Positions 6,613-12,378 of a DNA stretch of 12,378 nt are shown here, in pieces. The DNA is taken from contig JAAZCA010000025.1 in assembly GCA_012513515.1 (NCBI GenBank), positions 1 to 12,378 on the forward strand, read 5' to 3'. A program made the position numbers and the translations under genes. The notes beneath the pieces were generated by a model that was not told the origin of the DNA, ran no database searches, and saw only the letters and a program-made list of their open reading frames with translations. Each line of letters opens with the position of its first letter. Position 1 is the first letter of the stretch. The stretch comes from Myxococcales bacterium (GTDB lineage: Bacteria > UBA10199 > 2-02-FULL-44-16 > JAAZCA01).

Positions 6613-7427
6613 CTTTTATTTTCCTTGTTATATTTCGATTTCATCTTTACTACTGCATCGAAGGCATCAGCAAAGAGCCTCGGGCTGATTCCGAACTCCT
6701 TTTCTATTCTCTGTGCGATCCCCGTCGAAAGCCTATCCTGTTTTTTCTCATCTGCCGTGTTCTTCCTCAAAACTCCGTCTCTCAAAAAAATAATCCCGTC
6801 ACCAGTTTGAACTGATATGCTTATGTGACGCATCATCGCCCACTCAAATGAATCTATCCATTTTTTTAAAAACAAGGATTCCTCTACAGCGACATCTTTA
6901 AGTTTGTATCTGACACGCCTCTTTTCCGCTGACTCCGTAACGAGTAAAAGCTGGCTTGTTTCACCCAGTCGCTCAAGAAATATTTTCCCCGAACGGCCGC
7001 TTTGAGACGCGTAACCTGTCTTTGGAACCCTTACAGGGGCTTCCATAAGATAGCCTGGATCAACTAGGTAGCGATCAGAGCCTAGCGATACTATCAATGC
7101 ACAATGGGTATCAGGGCCATACGACCTGTCGCAAAAGACTCGTATAGTTTCATATCCCAAGCCGGTCAGAATCTGATCGAAAAAATAGGTGAGAGAAAAA
7201 CACGTTCCTCCGGCCCCATATTCCATATGTTCGGCAAGAACTATATCCGGCATCCTGGGCCGCAATTCCGGGTCGGAAACCTCTGCAAATCTGGCTATTT
7301 TCGTAAGGTTTTCATAAGGCATCCTGTGAAATAATCTCGCCAGAAACTTGAGCCCCTCAAGGTCGGGACGAACCCCCCTTGCACCGGTAAGCTTTAGAAA
7401 ATCCCTTACAACATCGGCATAATGCAT
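6609..7427 (-). CDS. Arylamine N-acetyltransferase-like protein
   Basis: The predicted enzyme belongs to the arylamine N-acetyltransferase (NAT) family, which moves an acyl group from CoA to an amine through a cysteine. The NAT catalytic triad is visible: C76 in GAGGTCFS, H108 in DTHCALIV and D123 in YLVDPGYL. MPYENL at 36-41 corresponds to the family's N-terminal I/MPFENL. The length of 272 residues is typical. The C-terminal third is less clearly conserved, so the acyl donor and acceptor cannot be assigned; many bacterial members act in secondary metabolism rather than on arylamines. The start at 7427 places the conserved PYENL at the usual distance; upstream only a weak TAGG is present. 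It is the first gene of a coupled pair with DUF4416 and is divergent from the DUF362 gene across 37 bases. Confidence 0.85.
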   Translation of the reverse strand: MHYADVVRDFLKLTGARGVRPDLEGLKFLARLFHRMPYENLTKIARFAEVSDPELRPRMPDIVLAEHMEYGAGGTCFSLTYFFDQILTGLGYETIRVFCDRSYGPDTHCALIVSLGSDRYLVDPGYLMEAPVRVPKTGYASQSGRSGKIFLERLGETSQLLLVTESAEKRRVRYKLKDVAVEESLFLKKWIDSFEWAMMRHISISVQTGDGIIFLRDGVLRKNTADEKKQDRLSTGIAQRIEKEFGISPRLFADAFDAVVKMKSKYNKENKR

Positions 7428-7429
7428 AA

Positions 7430-7458
7430 TTGACGCCTATCCGAAAATAAATGATCAT
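7430..7458 (+). promoter_or_regulatory. Possible promoter for the DUF362-ferredoxin gene, with a leaderless transcript
   Basis: TTGACG (7430-7435) and GATCAT (7453-7458) are separated by 17 bases. Transcription would start about 7 bases later, that is, at the ATG of 7465. No ribosome binding site precedes that ATG, which fits a leaderless message. The whole divergent gap to the acetyltransferase gene is only 37 bases, so the two promoters must overlap. Confidence 0.3.
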
Positions 7459-7464
7459 GCAACT

Positions 7465-8634
7465 ATGGTGGATATCGTATCGTTCGTCAGAAATTCCGAC
7501 TATGACCTCCCGGGCCTTATAGAATCCCTAAGGAGATCCGTGAAATTATGCGGTTTCAACCTAGCCGATGTCGCCGGGAAAAAGGTGTTGCTAAAACCAA
7601 ATCTGCTCGGAGCTTATCCGCCGGAACGAGGGATCACAACCAATCCGGATTTCGTATGCGCCGCAGCTATAGTTTTCCGTGAAGCAGGAGCGATTGTAAG
7701 CATCGGAGACAGCCCCAATGGAATATTCGATATAGATACCTGCTGGGAGAGATCCGGGCTGCGCGAGGCCTGCAAAAAAAGCGGCGCTCGCGAAATTCAT
7801 TTCGAATCATGCGGAAGCACAAAGGTTGGAACTCTCAATATATCCAAAGCCATCTTTGATGCCGACTTCGTCATCAATCTTCCCAAATTTAAAACTCATA
7901 GTCTCACCATGATGACTCTTGCCGTAAAAAATCTGTTCGGATGTGTCTGCGGAGTTCAAAAAGCGCGGCTTCATAAAAAACATTTCAGACATGGAGAGTT
8001 CGCAAATCTGATCGTAAGAATAGCCAATGCAGTAAAACCTGCTTTGACTATCATAGACGGAATAACGGCGATGGATGAAAACGGTCCCTCGAGCGGACGC
8101 CTGCTGAACCTTTCGCTTATAGCGGCTTCGACGAATATGCATCTTCTAGATGAACGATGTTCAAGGCTTGTCGGCATAGATCCGCTAGAAGTGCCTACAC
8201 TTCAAGAAGCGTTCAAACTGGGGTTGTGGAAACCTGATTCTTCGTGCGAAATAGTCGGCGATGATATGGAAGAAATACGAAGGATAGAGTTCAGGCGCCC
8301 AGCTACATTCAAGAGAAAAATATTCAGGTTCAGGTTTTTCAAACTACTTGAACATCTGATTTGGTCCAACCTCTCCAGTCAGCCGGAGATATCCGATGAA
8401 AAGTGTAAAATATGTATGTTTTGTGTCAGGGCATGTCCGGTCGAAGCTATTAAAATCCCCTCTGGCGCAAAGAAGCCGGACATAGATGAAAAAGAGTGCA
8501 TACAGTGCATGTGCTGTCATGAGGTGTGTCCACATGCAGCCATCGACCTGAAGGAGAGCCTTCTGATCAGGCTGGGCAGATGGTATCATGGGCTCACCAA
8601 GGGGGCCGGAAAATCGAAGTGCGACGAAAATTAA
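7465..8634 (+). CDS. DUF362 domain protein with two [4Fe-4S] ferredoxin motifs
   Basis: This 389-residue protein has a DUF362 domain over about residues 4-270, recognisable from VLLKPNLLGAYPPERGITTN (42-60), the GDSPNG turn, the NLPKFKTHSLTMMTLAVKN stretch (138-156) and IDGITAMDENGP (197-208). A bacterial ferredoxin module follows, with two CxxCxxCxxxCP motifs (C314, C317, C320, C324 and C345, C348, C351, C355), enough for two [4Fe-4S] clusters. Such DUF362-ferredoxin proteins occur widely in anaerobes; their reaction is not established, so an electron-transfer role is inferred. There is no signal peptide. ATG 7465 and GTG 7468 are adjacent candidate starts, with no ribosome binding site. It may be the first gene of the plus-strand run to 11300, though a 41-base gap separates it from the next gene. 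Confidence 0.9.
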   Translation: MVDIVSFVRNSDYDLPGLIESLRRSVKLCGFNLADVAGKKVLLKPNLLGAYPPERGITTNPDFVCAAAIVFREAGAIVSIGDSPNGIFDIDTCWERSGLREACKKSGAREIHFESCGSTKVGTLNISKAIFDADFVINLPKFKTHSLTMMTLAVKNLFGCVCGVQKARLHKKHFRHGEFANLIVRIANAVKPALTIIDGITAMDENGPSSGRLLNLSLIAASTNMHLLDERCSRLVGIDPLEVPTLQEAFKLGLWKPDSSCEIVGDDMEEIRRIEFRRPATFKRKIFRFRFFKLLEHLIWSNLSSQPEISDEKCKICMFCVRACPVEAIKIPSGAKKPDIDEKECIQCMCCHEVCPHAAIDLKESLLIRLGRWYHGLTKGAGKSKCDEN

Positions 8635-8675
8635 AATTGCGTTGGATCAATTCGCAATATTGACTTGACCCTCCC

Positions 8676-8912
8676 ATGCTGATAGCAATCCGGACCATGA
8701 TATCAATGGCTCACAACTGGGACAGTTTTCTTTATCAGTTCATCGTCGGAGGGATCGTCCTTCTCGCCGGGATAGTTATCCCAATAATCAAGAAAGACGT
8801 GAAGCTCTCAAACAGGGATGACCAGCTTACTATAGCTGCCATTTTAGGGGGCACCGCCCTTTTCTTTCTCTTTTATCTAGCCTGGCAATTCTATGCCATC
8901 AAAGGCGTCTGA
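8676..8912 (+). CDS. Small two-helix membrane protein, probable symporter partner
   Basis: This protein of 78 residues has two predicted membrane helices: LYQFIVGGIVLLAGIVIPII and, after a charged loop (KKDVKLSNRDDQ), LTIAAILGGTALFFLFYLAW. Small two-helix proteins encoded directly before a sodium:solute symporter are known elsewhere (YjcH-ActP, YhdT-PanF). By that analogy this is a likely accessory protein of the transporter that follows, although it shows no clear match to either family. The ribosome binding site of the symporter overlaps its stop codon. The start is uncertain: ATGs at 8676, 8697 and 8706 are all in frame and none has a good ribosome binding site. The core begins with the HNWDSF segment shortly after 8706, so a shorter product of about 68 residues is quite possible. 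Confidence 0.75.
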   Translation: MLIAIRTMISMAHNWDSFLYQFIVGGIVLLAGIVIPIIKKDVKLSNRDDQLTIAAILGGTALFFLFYLAWQFYAIKGV

Positions 8913-8914
8913 GG
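8911..8914 (+). promoter_or_regulatory. Ribosome binding site deciding the symporter start
   Basis: GAGG, in the context TGAGGT, uses the last two bases of the stop codon of the small membrane protein and lies 8 bases before the ATG at 8923. This favours 8923 over the upstream in-frame ATG at 8893 and implies coupled translation of the two membrane proteins. Confidence 0.65.
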
Positions 8915-8922
8915 TCCCTACA

Positions 8923-10758
8923 ATGATCATGAACACAATCGTGGGTACGAAACTGGATTACACCATAATAATTTTTTATTTTGTGGCTATATTCGGCTTC
9001 GGATCGATCTTCGCAAAATTCACCAAATCAACGAAGGATTTTTTCTACGGCAACCACAGGTTCTCGTGGTGGTTAGTGGCCTTCTCTTGCGTAGCATCTA
9101 CCGTAGGTTCATACAGCTTTATCAAATATTCAGCTGCGGGTTACAGTTATGGTTTGTCATCCTCAATGGCCTATCTCAACGATTGGCCGATACTCGGGCT
9201 ATTCCTCTTCACCTGGTTCCCGATAATATATTTCTCAAACGTGGCATCTGTTCCGGAATACTTTGAAAGAAGGTTCGACACTAAGACCAGACTGATGGCG
9301 CTGCTCGTGCTGATGATCTACATGGTAGGTTACGTTGGAATAAACCTCTATACCATGGGCGTCGCATTAAACGCGATGGTAGGTACGGACATCTTTTGGT
9401 CGGCGGTAGTTGTTGCCGTCGTCTGCACATTGTATGTCGCCGCGGGAGGACAGGCAGCCGTTATAATGACCGACCTTCTTCAGGGAATACTGCTTTCGGG
9501 GGCCGGCTTAGTGCTTTTTGCGCTGGGAATAGTGGCCCTCGGAGGATGGGAACAGTTCTGGTCGCTGTTGCCGGAAGCCTGGAGGCTCCCCTTCGCTCAT
9601 TTCAACAAGCCTCACGATTTTAACTTCGTTGGTGTATTCTGGCAGGATGGGATGGCGAACAACATCGCAGTGTACTTCATGAATCAGGGTTTCATACTGA
9701 GATTCCTATCGCTCAAGAGCGTCCGCGAGGGAAAGAAAACCCTGATTGTCGTGTTGTTCGTACTTATGCCGCTGGCTGCAATCGCGGCGGCAAATGCGGG
9801 ATGGCTAGGAAAGGCCTTCGTGGGCGCAGGAATCCTGCCCGCCGACGCGGAGGCAAACAAGATATTCGTCACCGTTGCGGACAAGGTCTGCGTCCCTGGT
9901 CTTTTCGGTCTGATCATGGCAGCTCTTGTTGCTGCGCTGATGTCGACGATAGATACGCTTATAAATGCGATATCCGTGGTCTTCGTCAATGACCTGTACC
10001 GCCCGTATCTGATGAAGAAAAAGAGCGATCATCATTATCTGACTACAGCGAGAATCGTGTCCCTTATCGCAGGCCTGACGGGAATAATACTGGTTCCTGT
10101 ATTCGCGTCATTTAAATCCATCTATCTCGCCCACGCAACCTTTATAGCGACCGTCACCCCGCCGATGGCAACCGCCATATTCCTTGGTGCATTCTGGAAG
10201 AGATTCACGCCTGCGGCTGCATTTTGGTCCCTGCTCGGCGGCTCGATCGCCGTAACGATTTCAATATGGTATCCCCAGATCATCGCACCGTTTTCACACG
10301 GAACGGATCCGACAGGCGGATATCAATACATGCGCGCCGCATTCGGCATGTTCGCATCCGTAGTCATAGGAATCATCGTAACATTCTTCACAAAACCCAG
10401 AGAATCCTCTGAAATAGAAGGGCTGGTTGTAGGAACGATATCGAAGGCCAAGGAACTCTTCAAAGGCGGAAAAATAAATGAATCGAGATGGAAGCCTGCG
10501 TACGGAGTTTTAAAAATAGTGCCTGGCGAAAGAGTTTTAAAACTCCACAGGGGCGCTATGTCGAGACTTAGCTCCGCTGCTGGCGATCTCCTATACGTCT
10601 GCGATTCGCGTGGCTGGTTGGGCGGGCTCAGATCGGTTCATGCAAATGCTATGGAACCGCACGATGGCGACCCAAATGAAATAATGATCAGTCAGGATCT
10701 GATAGACGAGGGAGGCCTCAGACCTCAGAGAAGGCATAAAGTCGAACTGATAATGTAG
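8923..10758 (+). CDS. Sodium:solute symporter (SSS family) with C-terminal soluble domain
   Basis: This is a multi-helix transporter expected to take up an organic solute with Na+ at the inner membrane. Family marks include PEYFERRF at residues 111-118 after the third helix and the Na+-site-like MSTIDT at 340-345 in a conserved helix. The rest is a series of long hydrophobic helices with LeuT-fold spacing. The last ~120 residues (about 491-611) are hydrophilic and form a cytoplasmic domain containing LLYVCDSRGWLGGLRSVHA. This is similar to tails I recall from deltaproteobacterial symporters, but its function is unknown. The substrate cannot be told from the sequence. I chose ATG 8923 because of the GAGG site 8 bases upstream; ATG 8893 would add 10 residues overlapping the previous gene. 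The thermonuclease gene begins 8 bases downstream. Confidence 0.9.
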   Translation: MIMNTIVGTKLDYTIIIFYFVAIFGFGSIFAKFTKSTKDFFYGNHRFSWWLVAFSCVASTVGSYSFIKYSAAGYSYGLSSSMAYLNDWPILGLFLFTWFPIIYFSNVASVPEYFERRFDTKTRLMALLVLMIYMVGYVGINLYTMGVALNAMVGTDIFWSAVVVAVVCTLYVAAGGQAAVIMTDLLQGILLSGAGLVLFALGIVALGGWEQFWSLLPEAWRLPFAHFNKPHDFNFVGVFWQDGMANNIAVYFMNQGFILRFLSLKSVREGKKTLIVVLFVLMPLAAIAAANAGWLGKAFVGAGILPADAEANKIFVTVADKVCVPGLFGLIMAALVAALMSTIDTLINAISVVFVNDLYRPYLMKKKSDHHYLTTARIVSLIAGLTGIILVPVFASFKSIYLAHATFIATVTPPMATAIFLGAFWKRFTPAAAFWSLLGGSIAVTISIWYPQIIAPFSHGTDPTGGYQYMRAAFGMFASVVIGIIVTFFTKPRESSEIEGLVVGTISKAKELFKGGKINESRWKPAYGVLKIVPGERVLKLHRGAMSRLSSAAGDLLYVCDSRGWLGGLRSVHANAMEPHDGDPNEIMISQDLIDEGGLRPQRRHKVELIM

Positions 10759-10766
10759 GGGGTAAA

Positions 10767-11300
10767 TTGAAGCCTACCCACCTCGCCCTGTTTTTATTGA
10801 CAGCAATATTATTCGCATCCGCCTCGTCCGAGGCCTACAAGAGCCCTTTGAACATCAGGGAGTGTAAAATATCCGATATCGAATTCGATGACGGAGATTC
10901 GTTTTCCTGCGCCGGAGAACAGTTCAGAATTCTGGGAGTCGACACCCCCGAGACCAAACATGAAGATCATGGAATAAAAAAAGATCAGCCGTATGGAAAG
11001 AGGGCGGCGAATTTTACAAAGCGGGCGTTAAAAAAAGCCAAACGTATTATTTTGATTGGAGAGATGAAGGACAAATACGGCAGAAGGCTCGCACACGCGA
11101 TACTCGACGGAGAACTCCTTTCGGTAAAGCTGATAAAAGCGGGGCTTGGCATGGAGACGATAAACCAGCATGGCGATACTCACATGCCGGAATTTGCGGT
11201 ACAGATACTCGAGGCCGCTGCAGCCTCCCCTGAGCCAAAATTCGAAAACCCGTCAAAATGGCGAAAGAAAAATCAGACGAAGCAAGAAAAATCTCGATAA
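10767..11300 (+). CDS. Secreted thermonuclease (SNase family)
   Basis: This is a Ca2+-dependent staphylococcal-nuclease-type endonuclease. Compared with the S. aureus enzyme, the key residues are all present: D42 and D44 in DDGDSF (D19, D21), R54 (R35), D59-T60 in VDTPETK (D40, T41), E62 (E43) and R106 in KDKYGRR (R87). It should therefore be catalytically competent. The start is a TTG at 10767, with a G-rich site (AGGGGG, 10757-10762) 4 bases before it; no in-frame ATG lies upstream of the catalytic residues. From that start, residues 1-19 form a signal peptide (hydrophobic core, ASA), so the protein is exported. The C-terminus ends in a Lys-rich tail. It follows the symporter by 8 bases, so co-transcription is likely, although no functional link is obvious; nucleic-acid scavenging is a guess. 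Confidence 0.9.
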   Translation: MKPTHLALFLLTAILFASASSEAYKSPLNIRECKISDIEFDDGDSFSCAGEQFRILGVDTPETKHEDHGIKKDQPYGKRAANFTKRALKKAKRIILIGEMKDKYGRRLAHAILDGELLSVKLIKAGLGMETINQHGDTHMPEFAVQILEAAAASPEPKFENPSKWRKKNQTKQEKSR

Positions 11301-11307
11301 GAATAGA

Positions 11308-11331
11308 AAATAGTCTTTTAAAAGCCTATTT
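11308..11331. terminator. Possible bidirectional terminator between the nuclease gene and purC
   Basis: AAATAG (11308-11313) pairs with CTATTT (11326-11331), enclosing the palindrome CTTTTAAAAG (11315-11324) with one internal mismatch. The hairpin fills the 25-base gap between the two convergent stop codons and includes the purC stop. T-rich sequence follows on the minus-strand side. The stem is AT-rich, so strength is uncertain. Confidence 0.4.
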
Positions 11332-12204
11332 CGTCAAGAGCTTCAAGGCCTCCCTGTATTTTTCAGCCGTCTTTGCAACTACATCCGCCGGAAGTTCAGG
11401 CGCAGGCGGTTTTTTATCCCATCCGGAATTTGTCAGCCAATCCCTGACGAACTGTTTATCGAAGGAAGGCTGGGATATACCTGCTCTATAAGATGCCGCG
11501 GGCCAGAACCTGGATGAATCAGGGGTCAGCATTTCATCTATTATGATGAGTTCGTCATCCAGAATTCCAAATTCGAACTTGGTATCCGCTATGATGATTC
11601 CCCGCTTCATCGCATACTTCACGGAATCATCATAAACTCTTATCGATATATCCCTCACCTTTTCCGCAATATTTTTTCCAACCAAGTCTGCCATCTTCTC
11701 GAATGAAATATTTTCATCATGAAGCCCCACGTCAGCCTTTGTCGACGGGGTGAATATCGTTTCAGGGAGCTTTGAGGAGTCTATCAAACCGGCCGGAAGT
11801 TTTATGCCACAAACGGTCTGGCTATTTTGATATTCTTTAAGACCGCTGCCAGAGAGATATCCGCGAACGATCGCCTCCACTGGAAGCGGCACGGCCTTTT
11901 TAACCACCATCGAACGGGATTCGATCGATTTGCAAAGTTCGGAATCTGCAACATAATTGCCGAGAGGGTTCTTACTGATATGATTTGGAATAATGTTTTC
12001 GGTGCGCTTGAACCAGAACTTCGCCATCTGGGTCAGCACTTCTCCCTTGCCGGGAATAGGAGTCGGTATAACCACATCGAAGGCGGATATTCTGTCAGTG
12101 GTGACAATCAGAAGTTCATCGCCGAGATCGTAAATATCCCTCACCTTACCGCGGGCCTTCAGCTTCAATCCCGGAATATTCGTTTCTGAAAGTTGTCTTG
12201 TCAT
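11326..12204 (-). CDS. purC: Phosphoribosylaminoimidazole-succinocarboxamide (SAICAR) synthase
   Basis: PurC catalyses ATP-dependent joining of aspartate to CAIR to give SAICAR in de novo purine synthesis, in the cytoplasm. The sequence shows the family signatures in order: GKVRDIYD (19-26), TDRISAFD (36-43), PVEAIVRGYLSGSG (108-121), IIADTKFEFG (204-213) and DEMLTPDSSRFWP (223-235). At 292 residues it is the longer type, nearer yeast Ade1 than the roughly 240-residue E. coli enzyme. The ATG at 12204 has a good ribosome binding site (AAGGTG, 5 to 6 bases away) and gives the expected N-terminus. No other purine gene is in the window; purC faces the secreted nuclease gene convergently, and the sequence upstream of it is non-coding. 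Confidence 0.97.
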   Translation of the reverse strand: MTRQLSETNIPGLKLKARGKVRDIYDLGDELLIVTTDRISAFDVVIPTPIPGKGEVLTQMAKFWFKRTENIIPNHISKNPLGNYVADSELCKSIESRSMVVKKAVPLPVEAIVRGYLSGSGLKEYQNSQTVCGIKLPAGLIDSSKLPETIFTPSTKADVGLHDENISFEKMADLVGKNIAEKVRDISIRVYDDSVKYAMKRGIIIADTKFEFGILDDELIIIDEMLTPDSSRFWPAASYRAGISQPSFDKQFVRDWLTNSGWDKKPPAPELPADVVAKTAEKYREALKLLTK

Positions 12205-12210
12205 TCAAAT

Positions 12211-12216
12211 CACCTT
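12211..12216 (-). promoter_or_regulatory. Ribosome binding site of purC
   Basis: On the minus strand AAGGTG lies 6 bases before the ATG at 12204 and supports that start. Confidence 0.65.
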
Positions 12217-12220
12217 AAGT

Positions 12221-12232
12221 AACCTCTGAAAA
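12221..12232 (-). repeat. Inverted 12-mer shared with the left end
   Basis: AACCTCTGAAAA is the exact reverse complement of TTTTCAGAGGTT at 137-148. Both copies lie in intergenic sequence upstream of a gene (the M3 peptidase and purC) and within about 85 bases of the structured repeat at each end. A further related piece, CTCCTCTAAAAA, is at 12250-12261. This may be part of the same intergenic repeat neighbourhood; chance cannot be excluded at this length. Confidence 0.35.
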
Positions 12233-12270
12233 ATCAGCAAATTCATGGCTCCTCTAAAAACTATGCGCTT

Positions 12271-12300
12271 GTCATCCCCGCAACGACCGTGACTGGGAAA
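12271..12300. repeat. Possible diverged GTCATCCCCGC-type intergenic element
   Basis: GTCATCCCCGC followed some 15 bases later by GACTGGGAAA resembles the ends of GTCATCCCCGC(n)GCGGGG(n)CTGGGA palindromic elements that are dispersed in many proteobacterial genomes. The internal palindrome is degraded here, so it would be a decayed copy. This is pattern recall without a search. Confidence 0.3.
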
Positions 12301-12303
12301 AAC

Positions 12304-12378
12304 AGAAGCTAGAAGCGAGAGGCTAGAAGCTAGAAAAACCTCGCCTGTAGAAATCTCGCTTCTCACTTCTAGATTCTA
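12304..12378. repeat. Structured intergenic repeat, right copy (cut by the window end)
   Basis: This is a direct-orientation copy of positions 1-75, differing only at five positions (equivalent to 20, 47, 52, 54 and 70 of the left copy). All five are substitutions and none is an indel. The right inverted-repeat arm has only its first five bases before the window ends. Its presence upstream of purC, 12.3 kb from the first copy, supports a dispersed repeat family. Confidence 0.85.

Noticed and set aside
8636-8658. ATTGCG...CGCAAT inverted repeat as a terminator after the DUF362 gene
   Set aside because: The stem is only 6 bp with an 11-base loop and no T-run, so I do not call a terminator; the four plus-strand genes may be co-transcribed.
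10767-11300. Nuclease as a toxin or defence effector
   Set aside because: It has a Sec signal peptide and no immunity-type partner; the neighbours are a symporter and purC, so a defence role has no support.
1-12378. Window as a transposon or island bounded by terminal repeats
   Set aside because: The end repeats are direct copies, there is no transposase or integrase, and the content is mostly ordinary chromosomal genes including purC. A dispersed repeat family is simpler.

Overview
The window looks like the chromosome of a Gram-negative (diderm) bacterium with mid-range base composition. Sec-type signal peptides, a PilZ c-di-GMP receptor, a DUF4416 protein, a DUF362-ferredoxin protein and a sodium:solute symporter with a soluble tail suggest a deltaproteobacterial or related lineage. 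That placement is inference from gene families; no rRNA or other strong marker is present. There is no phage, insertion sequence, CRISPR array or tRNA that I can see.

Layout. Positions 1-233 are a patchwork of short repeats leading into a signal-peptide-bearing M3 oligopeptidase (234-2144). A convergent PilZ gene (2153-2476, minus) is divergent from a coupled pair of small unknown genes (2566-2793 and 2790-3206; the second is exported). About 400 bases follow with no intact gene; they hold the frame-broken remnant of a minus-strand gene (3285-3644). Next is a large protein of unknown family (3687-6107) with a four-fold degenerate W...F repeat. It converges, with an 11-base overlap, on a coupled minus-strand pair: arylamine N-acetyltransferase-like protein (6609-7427), then DUF4416 protein (6097-6612).

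From 7465 four plus-strand genes run close together: DUF362/2x[4Fe-4S] protein, a two-helix membrane protein, a sodium:solute symporter whose ribosome binding site overlaps the preceding stop codon, and a secreted thermonuclease starting 8 bases after the symporter. The last three are probably one transcript. The thermonuclease converges on purC (11326-12204, minus) across a shared hairpin. The final 75 bases are a second copy of the repeat that opens the window (70 of 75 positions identical).

Most of the genes are ordinary housekeeping or metabolic genes, and I see no clear multi-gene defence or secretion system. The items most worth a second look are the large repeat-bearing protein, the peptidase gene with two well-placed start sites (export versus cytoplasm), the decayed gene in front of the large protein, and the structured intergenic repeats at both ends.
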